From assembly GCF_014645835.1 (NCBI RefSeq), contig NZ_BMMM01000002.1:815233-879232 (forward strand): a DNA stretch of 64,000 nucleotides. Direction: 5' to 3'. Source of the DNA: Streptomyces albiflavescens (lineage in GTDB: Bacteria > Actinomycetota > Actinomycetes > Streptomycetales > Streptomycetaceae). Below are positions 54,829-61,630 of the stretch, one piece after another. Under the pieces are notes generated by a model, which made no database searches, was not told where the DNA came from, and saw only the letters and a list, made by a program, of their open reading frames with translations. The translations under genes were made by a program, and so were the position numbers. How positions within the stretch are numbered: position 1 is the first letter of the stretch; every line of letters starts with the position of its first letter.

Positions 54829-55676
54829 CGGCCGTCGAGGTCGCCGTACGCGCGTACGCGACCCTCGGTGAGGGCCCGACCTGGGACCCGCACGCACAGC
54901 GGCTCATCTGGGTCGACATCCTCGGCTCCCGGCTGCACACGTACGACCCGGTCTCCGGGCGCCGCACGGTCATGGCCACCGAACAGCACGTGGGCGCCGC
55001 CAAGCCCCGCGCGGGCGGCGGCCTGGTCGTCAACCTCCGTGACGGAGTGGGGCTCTACGGAGCACCGGGGTCCGGTGAGCCCTTCCGGTGGCTGCACCGG
55101 GACCCCGTCCCGGGCCGCCGCGCGAACGACGCGGCGGTCGCTCCCGACGGCTCGCTGTGGTTCGGCACCATGCGCTACGACGAGGCGCCACGTGGCGGTT
55201 CGCTGTCCCGGCTCAACCCGGACGGAACCGTACGGACGATCCTCGACGACGTCGCCGTCAGCAACGGCACGGGCTGGAGCCCGGACGGCCGGCTGATGTA
55301 CTACATCGACTCCCCGACCCGACGGATCGATGTCTTCGACGTGGGCGACGATCAACTGCCCACCGACAGGCGGCCGTTGGCGACCATTGATGACGGTTTC
55401 CCCGACGGGCTCACGGTCGACGTCGACGGCTGCGTCTGGGTGGCCCTCTGGGACGGCGGAGCGGTCCGCCGCTACACCCCGGACGGGGTCCTCGACCGCG
55501 TGATCGAGCTCCCCGTCCGCCGCCCCACCGCCTGCGCGTTCGGCGGCCCCGACCTGGCCGACCTGTACATCACCACGGCCCGTACGGGCCTGGAGGCGCC
55601 GCATCCGCTCTCCGGCTCGGTGCTCGTCGTTCCCGGCGCGGGGAAAGGCCTTCCGGGGCCCGCGTTCGCGGGCTAG
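54825..55676 (+). CDS. SMP-30/gluconolactonase-family sugar lactonase
   Basis: Six-bladed beta-propeller lactonase of 283 residues. Metal-site residues are at their usual places: Glu in TLGEGPTWDPH, Asn in GRRANDAAVAPDGSLWFG, Asn in SNGTGWSPDGRLMYY and Asp in DGFPDGLTVDVDG. It would open a sugar lactone such as L-arabino-1,4-lactone, which fits the arabinan-degrading neighbours; that substrate is inferred. Coupled to iclR by ATGA and followed by a strong terminator. Confidence 0.87.
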   Translation: MTAVEVAVRAYATLGEGPTWDPHAQRLIWVDILGSRLHTYDPVSGRRTVMATEQHVGAAKPRAGGGLVVNLRDGVGLYGAPGSGEPFRWLHRDPVPGRRANDAAVAPDGSLWFGTMRYDEAPRGGSLSRLNPDGTVRTILDDVAVSNGTGWSPDGRLMYYIDSPTRRIDVFDVGDDQLPTDRRPLATIDDGFPDGLTVDVDGCVWVALWDGGAVRRYTPDGVLDRVIELPVRRPTACAFGGPDLADLYITTARTGLEAPHPLSGSVLVVPGAGKGLPGPAFAG

Positions 55677-55687
55677 CAACTCCTGCG

Positions 55688-55738
55688 AAGTCCCTGCCCA
55701 GTCGTCGGTCGACGGCTGGGCGGGGACTTTCGATTTTT
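55688..55738 (+). terminator. Rho-independent terminator after the lactonase gene
   Basis: A 20-bp stem (AAGTCCCTGCCCAGTCGTCG, 55688-55707, pairing with 55710-55729; two G-T pairs) with a two-base loop, followed by a T-rich run (CGATTTTT). The clearest intrinsic terminator of the window. Confidence 0.9.
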
Positions 55739-55748
55739 GCGCAAACCA

Positions 55749-55777
55749 TTGACGAGTAAGCGCTTCCTATCTACGGT
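55749..55777 (+). promoter_or_regulatory. Promoter of the arabinose-type transporter operon
   Basis: TTGACG (55749-55754), 17 bases, TACGGT (55772-55777): a good HrdB-type promoter directly after the terminator and two bases before the operator arm. Confidence 0.65.
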
Positions 55778-55779
55778 CC

Positions 55780-55816
55780 CGTTCGAAGTTGCGATCATCT
55801 ATCGAAATCTCGAACA
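55780..55816 (+). promoter_or_regulatory. IclR operator, copy 2 (transporter operon)
   Basis: Arms CGTTCG (55780-55785) and CGAACA (55811-55816); the inner stretch GATCATCTATCGAAAT then CTCGAACA (55793-55816) matches the iclR-proximal site at 20 of 24 positions. It lies between the -10 box and the start codon, as expected for a repressor site. Confidence 0.7.
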
Positions 55817-55829
55817 GTGAGGGCGGGGA

Positions 55830-57188
55830 ATGGGACTACCTGGCCTGAATCGAAGGCAACTCCTGGCCGGAGTGGGTGGGTTGACGGTCGCGGGCAGTCT
55901 GGGCTTCGCCGCGCTCGGCACCGGCGCGGACGCGCTCGCGTCCAGCGCCCGGACCCGGGTGCGGTACTGGAACCTCTTCAGCGGCGGCGACGGCGCCAAT
56001 CAGGTCGCGATGGTGGACGCCTTCCGCACGGCGCATCCGGATGTCGCCGTCAAGGCCTCCACGCTGACCTGGGGCGGCCCGTACTACACCAAGCTCGCCA
56101 TGGCCGCGGCCGGCAACCGGGCACCGGACCTCGCCGTCATGCACCAGGGCCGCGTGCCGGGCTTCGCGCCCGGCCGTCTGCTGGACCCCTGGGACATGGA
56201 CCTGCTCACCAAGTACGGCGTGAAGGAAGCCGACTTCAACCCGGTGCTGTGGCAGCGCGGCATCGTCGACGGCAAGCTGTACGCGCTGCCCCTCGACATC
56301 CACGTCCAGCTGAACTTCTACCGCAAGGACGTCTGCGAGAAGGCGGGCCTGCTCGACGCCGACGGGAAGCTGCCCTCCGCCGGCTCCACCGACGAGTGGT
56401 TCGAGATCCTCAAGTCGGCCAAGAAGCAGCTGAGGAACGGCGTGCAGACCCTCGGCCTGCACGCCAACGACCAGAACTTCGCCTGGTGGTTCTTCGTCGC
56501 CTTCTACCAGCAGCTCGGCGGCTCCTACTTCAACGACGACCAGACCGACGTCACCTTCGACACCGACAAGGCCACCCAGGTCCTGGAGTTCTTCCGCAAG
56601 CACGTCACCGACGGGTACGTCACCGTGGGCGCGGCGGACGGCGAGGCCTTCATCGCCGGGTCGCCGTTCACCTGGGAGGGGAACTGGTCGGTGCCGTACT
56701 TCAACGGCGAGAAGGTCGGCTACGGCGCCCAGCCGCTGCCCCCCGTCTTCGGCACACCGGCCACTCACGCCGAGTCGCACTCCTTCGTGCTGCCCCACCA
56801 GTCCGACCGCGGCGGCGCCGCCAACGAGGGCGCGCACATGCTGGCCGCCTACATGATCAAGCACGCCACCGCCTGGGCGGGCGGCGGTCACGTACCGGCG
56901 TACCTGCCCACCTTCGAGGACCCGGCGTACCTCAAGCTCAGCCCGCAGAGCGAGTACTCCAAGCCGGCCATGGAACACCCCGCCACCGAACCCCACATCT
57001 GGTTCGCCGGCTCCACGGGCATCCTCGCCCAGCGCATCGGCCCGGTCGTCGCCGCCTCCAACCTCGGCTCCGCCAAGCCGGATGCCGCGGCCCGCCGTAT
57101 GAAGTCCGGACTGGAACAGCTACTCGCGATGAAGAACCCGATGGATGGCAGGACGGCCGCCCAAGAGCTGAAGGGAGCCGGCGCATGA
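55830..57188 (+). CDS. Sugar ABC transporter substrate-binding protein (Tat-exported)
   Basis: Extracellular binding protein of 452 residues, carbohydrate family 1 type. The N-terminus has a twin-arginine signal, NRRQLLAGVGGLTVAG, ending near ALA-SS (about residue 38), with no lipobox cysteine. The mature part starts RTRVRYWNLFSGGDGANQVA and has typical PDLAVMHQGRVPGFAPGRLL and WEGNWSVPYFNGEKVGYG segments. It should capture arabinose or arabino-oligosaccharides, judging by the GH43 and GH51 genes downstream. Overlaps the first permease gene by ATGA. Confidence 0.9.
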   Translation: MGLPGLNRRQLLAGVGGLTVAGSLGFAALGTGADALASSARTRVRYWNLFSGGDGANQVAMVDAFRTAHPDVAVKASTLTWGGPYYTKLAMAAAGNRAPDLAVMHQGRVPGFAPGRLLDPWDMDLLTKYGVKEADFNPVLWQRGIVDGKLYALPLDIHVQLNFYRKDVCEKAGLLDADGKLPSAGSTDEWFEILKSAKKQLRNGVQTLGLHANDQNFAWWFFVAFYQQLGGSYFNDDQTDVTFDTDKATQVLEFFRKHVTDGYVTVGAADGEAFIAGSPFTWEGNWSVPYFNGEKVGYGAQPLPPVFGTPATHAESHSFVLPHQSDRGGAANEGAHMLAAYMIKHATAWAGGGHVPAYLPTFEDPAYLKLSPQSEYSKPAMEHPATEPHIWFAGSTGILAQRIGPVVAASNLGSAKPDAAARRMKSGLEQLLAMKNPMDGRTAAQELKGAGA

Positions 57189-58144
57189 GCAGCGTGAGCA
57201 GCACGACAACCGCGGTCGCGCCCGCCACCACCCTGCGGCCCCGCACGGCCACCGCCGCGGAGTCCGCCCGGGCGCGCTGGGGGCGCCGGTTCCAGCACGG
57301 CGGCTGGTTCGTCGCCCCGTTCTTCGTCATGTACGGGCTCTTCGTCATCGTGCCCGTCGTCCGCGGCCTGTACCTCAGCCTCACGGACGCCAACATCTCC
57401 GGCGACCACACCAGCTTCGTGGGCCTCGCCAACTACCGCGAGGCCCTCAAGGACGATCTCGTCTGGTCCTCGCTGTGGCACAGCGTCAAGTTCACGATGT
57501 ACGTGGTGCCCTGCATCATCGTCGTGGCGCTGCTGATGGCGCTGATCGCGCACCACGCCGTGCACTTCAAGTGGCTGTGGCGGCTGTGCTTCTTCGCGCC
57601 GTTCCTGCTGCCGTCGGCCGTGGTCGGCAACCTGTGGTGGTGGCTGTTCCAGCCCACCAACGGCATGGTCAACCACGTGCTCGGCCTGGACACCCCGTGG
57701 CTGGCACAGAAGTCCACCGCGATGACGGCGGTCGTCATCGCGACCCTGTGGTGGACGGTCGGCTTCTCCTTCCTCCTCTATCTGGCCGCCCTGCAGAACA
57801 TTCCCCAACATCTTTACGAAGCAGCCGAGTTGGACGGCGCGAACGCCTTCAAGCGCCTGCTGCACATCACCGTGCCGAACCTGCGGAACATCACCGGTCT
57901 GGTTCTCGCCCTGCAGATCCTCGCCTCGCTCCAGGTCTTCGACCAGGTCGTCGTCATGTACCAGTTCGGCCCGGGACCCGAGGAATCGACCCGCACCTTC
58001 GTCCAGTACACCCTCGAACAGGGCTTCACCAGCTACCGCGTGGGCTACGCCTCCGCGATCTCCTTCATCCTGTTCCTCATCATCGCCGTGGTCGCGCTCG
58101 GACGGATGTGGCTGCTGCGCAACCGCGAGGAGGCCGCCCGATGA
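57185..58144 (+). CDS. Sugar ABC transporter permease (MalF-like)
   Basis: Membrane permease of 319 residues with six transmembrane helices (start WFVAPFFVMYGLFVIVPVVR) and the EAA loop EAAELDGANAFKRLLHITVP that contacts the ATPase. The Thr/Ala-rich N-terminus before the first helix is cytosolic. ATGA overlaps on both sides link it to the binding protein and the second permease. No ATPase gene is in this operon. Confidence 0.92.
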   Translation: MSSVSSTTTAVAPATTLRPRTATAAESARARWGRRFQHGGWFVAPFFVMYGLFVIVPVVRGLYLSLTDANISGDHTSFVGLANYREALKDDLVWSSLWHSVKFTMYVVPCIIVVALLMALIAHHAVHFKWLWRLCFFAPFLLPSAVVGNLWWWLFQPTNGMVNHVLGLDTPWLAQKSTAMTAVVIATLWWTVGFSFLLYLAALQNIPQHLYEAAELDGANAFKRLLHITVPNLRNITGLVLALQILASLQVFDQVVVMYQFGPGPEESTRTFVQYTLEQGFTSYRVGYASAISFILFLIIAVVALGRMWLLRNREEAAR

Positions 58145-58998
58145 CCGCACCGACTCCCGTAATGCGCAAGTCCCGCAGTACCTGGACACCCGCGCAGATC
58201 GCCCTGACCGTCGTCGCCGCGGCCCTCTCCCTGATCTGGGTGTCCCCGCTCGTCTGGGCGCTGTCGACCTCGCTGAAGACTCCCACCGAGTCGGTGACGT
58301 CCCCGCACTGGATCCCGAAGGACTTCACCCTCGACTCCTGGAAGAGCGTCTTCGAGGCCGGCAACATCCCCAACTGGTTCGTGAACTCGCTCGTGGTGTC
58401 GGTCTGCGTCACCTTCATCGTGATGCTCGTCGCCTCGCTCGCCGCGTACGGCTTCGCACGCACCGAGTTCCGCGGCAAGTCAGCCCTGATGGCGCTGACG
58501 ATGGCGGGCCTGATGTTCTCCCCGGCGATCCTCGGCGTACCGCTGTTCACGACCGTGCAGTCGCTCGGGATGGTCGACACCTACTGGGGCATGATCCTGC
58601 CGCAGTGCGCGCCCGCGGCGATGGTCTACATCCTCTACAAGTTCTTCCAGTCGCTGCCACGCGAGCTGGAGGAGGCAGCGTTCATCGACGGCGCGGGCCG
58701 CTGGCGGATCTTCTTCACCATCGTGCTGCCGCTGTCGAAGCCCTCCCTCTCGGCGGTCGGGATCTTCACCTTCATCGCCTCGTGGAACAACTTCCTGTGG
58801 CCGTACATGGTGACCAACAACCCCGACCTGATGACCATGCCGAACGGCATCGCCACCGTGCAGAACGCCTTCGGCATCGTCTGGCCGAAGCTCATGGCGG
58901 GCGGCCTGATCGCCGGACTCCCGCTGATCATCGTGTTCGTCTTCTTCCAGAGCCAGATCGTGCGAGGCGTGGCCCACACAGGTCTGGCAGGTCAGTAA
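58141..58998 (+). CDS. Sugar ABC transporter permease (MalG-like)
   Basis: Second permease of 285 residues with six helices (ALTVVAAALSLIWVSPLVWA onward) and the EAA loop LEEAAFIDGAGRWRIFFTIV. It pairs with the MalF-like protein to form the channel. The operon then continues with GH43 after 21 bases. The missing ATPase is probably supplied by the shared MsiK protein, as known for Streptomyces sugar importers. Confidence 0.92.
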   Translation: MTAPTPVMRKSRSTWTPAQIALTVVAAALSLIWVSPLVWALSTSLKTPTESVTSPHWIPKDFTLDSWKSVFEAGNIPNWFVNSLVVSVCVTFIVMLVASLAAYGFARTEFRGKSALMALTMAGLMFSPAILGVPLFTTVQSLGMVDTYWGMILPQCAPAAMVYILYKFFQSLPRELEEAAFIDGAGRWRIFFTIVLPLSKPSLSAVGIFTFIASWNNFLWPYMVTNNPDLMTMPNGIATVQNAFGIVWPKLMAGGLIAGLPLIIVFVFFQSQIVRGVAHTGLAGQ

Positions 58999-59019
58999 CT
59001 CATCGCAGGAGGTACTGAA

Positions 59020-59988
59020 TTGAAGCGTCTCAGACTCGCGGCCCTGCTGGCCGCGGCCGCCCTCGCCGTGCTGCCGGGCACGGCCCGGGCGGACGTCACC
59101 TACCCCGACCCGGTGCCCATCACCGGCCAGCAGATCATCCACGACCCCACGGTCATCCACCTCAAGTCCGGTGGATACGTGGCCTATTCGACGGGCGGGA
59201 TCATCGGCGCGCGTCTCTCCAAGGACCGTGTCCAGTGGGACGACGCGGGCAACGCCTTCGCCACGCACCCGAGTTGGTGGTACGAGTACAACTCGACCGG
59301 CGATCCCTGGGCCCCCGACATCTCCTACCGCGACGGCCGCTACTGGCTCTACTACGCCGTCTCCTCCTGGGGCACCAACCACTCCGCGATCGGCGTCGCC
59401 ACCTCCCCGACCGGCCTGCCCGGCACCTGGACCGACCACGGCAAGGTCTTCACCTCCGAGAGGACCGACACCTGGAACGCCATCGACCCGGCCGTGACCA
59501 GGGCCGACGGCAAGCTGTGGATGGCCTTCGGCTCGTACTGGACCGGCATCCGCATGGTCGAGTTGGACCCGAGGACCGGTAAGGCCGTCGAGGGCGCCAC
59601 CGTCCACCACCTGGCGACCCGCCCGGACGCGCCGTACGCGGTCGAGGGCCCGTACGTGGTCAAGCACGGTCGCCACTACTACCTCTTCGCTTCGTACGAC
59701 GCGTGCTGCGCGGGGGTGAACTCCACCTACAAGATCAGGGTCGGCCGGTCGACGAGCGTCACCGGCCCGTACGTCGACAGCACCGGTACGCCGATGCTGG
59801 AGGGCGGCGGAGACCTCCTCCTCGCCGGACACGGCCGCTTCGTCGGTACCGGTGGCGAGTCGGTGTTCCGCGACGGGGGCCAGGACTGGCTGGCGTACCA
59901 CTACTACGACGCAGACGACAACGGCACGCCCAAGCTGGGCCTGAACAGGCTGAGCTGGCACAAGAACGGCTGGCCCGGGGTGCGTTAG
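59020..59988 (+). CDS. GH43 endo-1,5-alpha-L-arabinanase, secreted
   Basis: Secreted glycoside hydrolase of 322 residues. Signal peptide MKRLRLAALLAAAALAVLPG, cut after ARA. GH43 five-bladed propeller residues: general base Asp in IIHDPTVIH, pKa-tuning Asp in WNAIDPAV and general acid Glu in YAVEGPYVVK. The family layout DPWAPDISYRDGRYWLYYAV fits arabinanases. The start is TTG 59020, supported by a perfect AGGAGG seven bases upstream. It cuts arabinan to oligomers for import by the upstream transporter. Confidence 0.88.
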   Translation: MKRLRLAALLAAAALAVLPGTARADVTYPDPVPITGQQIIHDPTVIHLKSGGYVAYSTGGIIGARLSKDRVQWDDAGNAFATHPSWWYEYNSTGDPWAPDISYRDGRYWLYYAVSSWGTNHSAIGVATSPTGLPGTWTDHGKVFTSERTDTWNAIDPAVTRADGKLWMAFGSYWTGIRMVELDPRTGKAVEGATVHHLATRPDAPYAVEGPYVVKHGRHYYLFASYDACCAGVNSTYKIRVGRSTSVTGPYVDSTGTPMLEGGGDLLLAGHGRFVGTGGESVFRDGGQDWLAYHYYDADDNGTPKLGLNRLSWHKNGWPGVR

Positions 59989-60045
59989 GGGCGCGGGGCC
60001 GCATCCAAGTGCGGCTCCGCCGCGTGGGCACGACCAGCCCCCACA
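59989..60045. repeat. Streptomyces-type intergenic repeat between GH43 and GH51
   Basis: The stretch GGGCGCGGGGCCGCATCCAA, then GTGCGGCTCCGCCGCGTGGG and CACGACCAGCCCCCAC, has the form of a repeat I recognise from many Streptomyces intergenic regions (GGCGCGGGG...TGCGGCTCCGCCGCGTGGGC). It contains the hairpin GCGGCTCCGCCGC. It may weaken transcription between the two glycosidase genes. Confidence 0.5.
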
Positions 60046-60099
60046 GCCGGCGATCAGCCCCCGGCGCCGGCAGACAGAACCGAACCTCGAAAGGACACC

Positions 60100-61602
60100 A
60101 TGCGCACCGCCCGCTTCGCCCTCGACCCCGCCTTCACTGTCGGTGAGGTCAACCCCCGTCTCTTCGGATCCTTCGTCGAACACCTCGGCCGCTGCGTCTA
60201 CACCGGCATCTTCGAGCCCGGCCACCCCTCGGCCGACGAGGCGGGTCTCCGCACGGACGTGCTGGACCTGGTCCGCGAACTCGGCGTCACCACGATCCGC
60301 TACCCCGGCGGCAACTTCGTCTCCGGCTACAACTGGGAGGACTCGGTGGGCCCCGCCGAGGACCGCCCCCGCCGCCTCGACCTCGCCTGGCGCTCCACGG
60401 AGACCAACCGCTTCGGCCTCTCCGAGTACATCGCCTTCCTGAAGAAGATCGGCCCGCAGGCCGAGCCGATGATGGCCATCAACCTCGGCACGCGCGGTGT
60501 CGCCGAGGCGCTGGAACTCCAGGAGTACGCCAACCACCCCTCCGGGACGGCCCGTTCGGACCTGCGAGTGGCGCACGGCGACAAGGACCCGTTCGGCATC
60601 AAGCTGTGGTGCCTCGGCAACGAGATGGACGGCCCCTGGCAGACCGGCCACAAGACCGCCGAGGAGTACGGCCGGCTCGCCGCCGAGACCGCCCGCGCGA
60701 TGCGCCAGATCGAGCCGGACCTCGAACTCGTCGCGTGCGGCTCCTCCGGGCAGTCCATGCCCACCTTCGCCGAGTGGGAGGCGACGGTGCTGGCCGAGAC
60801 GTATGACCTCGTCGACCACATCTCCCTGCACGCCTACTACGAGGAGACCGACGGCGACCGGGACTCCTTCCTCGCCTCCGCCGTCGACACGGAATCCTTC
60901 ATCGAGAACGTGGTGGCGACCTGCGACCACATCGGCGCCCGCCTGAAGTCCAAGAAGAAGATCAACCTCTCCTTCGACGAGTGGAACGTCTGGTACCAGA
61001 GCCGGCCCAACCCGCACCCCGTCGAGGACTGGCAGGAGGCCCCGCGCATCCTGGAGGACGTCTACTCCGTCACGGACGCGGTCGTCTTCGGCTCCCTGCT
61101 CATCGCGCTGCTGCGGCACGCGGACCGGGTCACCGTCGCCTGCCTCGCCCAGCTCGTCAACGTCATCGCGCCGATCATGACGGAGCCGGGGGGCGCGGCC
61201 TGGCGGCAGACGACGTTCTTCCCCTTCGCGCAGGCCTCGCAGTACGGGCGCGGCCAGGTTCTCGACGTCCGCGTGGACTCGCCGACGTATGCGACGAAGA
61301 AGTACGGCGAGGCGGACCTGCTGCACGCGACCGCGGTGCGCGCCGAGGACGGCTCGGTCACCGTCTTCGCCGTCAACCGGGGCCAGACCGAGCCGCTGCC
61401 GCTCGAAGTCGCCCTGAACCGGCTGGGGCTGACGTCGGTCGTCGAGCACAGCGCGCTCGCCGACGCCGACCCGGACGCCACCAACACCGTCGACGACCAG
61501 GAGCGGATCACCCCGCACCCCGTCGAGGGAACGGCCCTCCAGGACGGCACGCTGAGCGCCGTCCTGGAGCCGTTGTCCTGGAATGTGATCCGGCTGGTCT
61601 AG
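60100..61602 (+). CDS. GH51 alpha-N-arabinofuranosidase
   Basis: Intracellular arabinofuranosidase of 500 residues, no signal peptide. The acid/base Glu is in WCLGNEMDGPWQ and the nucleophile Glu in NLSFDEWNVWY; TTIRYPGGNFVSGYNWED is also a GH51 hallmark. It releases arabinose from imported arabino-oligosaccharides, completing the pathway begun by GH43. ATG 60100 follows AAAGGA. Probably the last gene of the transporter operon, although a repeat and a 111-base gap separate it. Confidence 0.93.
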   Translation: MRTARFALDPAFTVGEVNPRLFGSFVEHLGRCVYTGIFEPGHPSADEAGLRTDVLDLVRELGVTTIRYPGGNFVSGYNWEDSVGPAEDRPRRLDLAWRSTETNRFGLSEYIAFLKKIGPQAEPMMAINLGTRGVAEALELQEYANHPSGTARSDLRVAHGDKDPFGIKLWCLGNEMDGPWQTGHKTAEEYGRLAAETARAMRQIEPDLELVACGSSGQSMPTFAEWEATVLAETYDLVDHISLHAYYEETDGDRDSFLASAVDTESFIENVVATCDHIGARLKSKKKINLSFDEWNVWYQSRPNPHPVEDWQEAPRILEDVYSVTDAVVFGSLLIALLRHADRVTVACLAQLVNVIAPIMTEPGGAAWRQTTFFPFAQASQYGRGQVLDVRVDSPTYATKKYGEADLLHATAVRAEDGSVTVFAVNRGQTEPLPLEVALNRLGLTSVVEHSALADADPDATNTVDDQERITPHPVEGTALQDGTLSAVLEPLSWNVIRLV

Positions 61603-61630
61603 GACCCGTCCGCCGGACACGGCAATACAT

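Noticed and set aside
58480..61620. A 1046-codon minus-strand frame across the permease, GH43 and GH51 genes
   Set aside because: It lies opposite three well-supported genes and has shadow-like composition.
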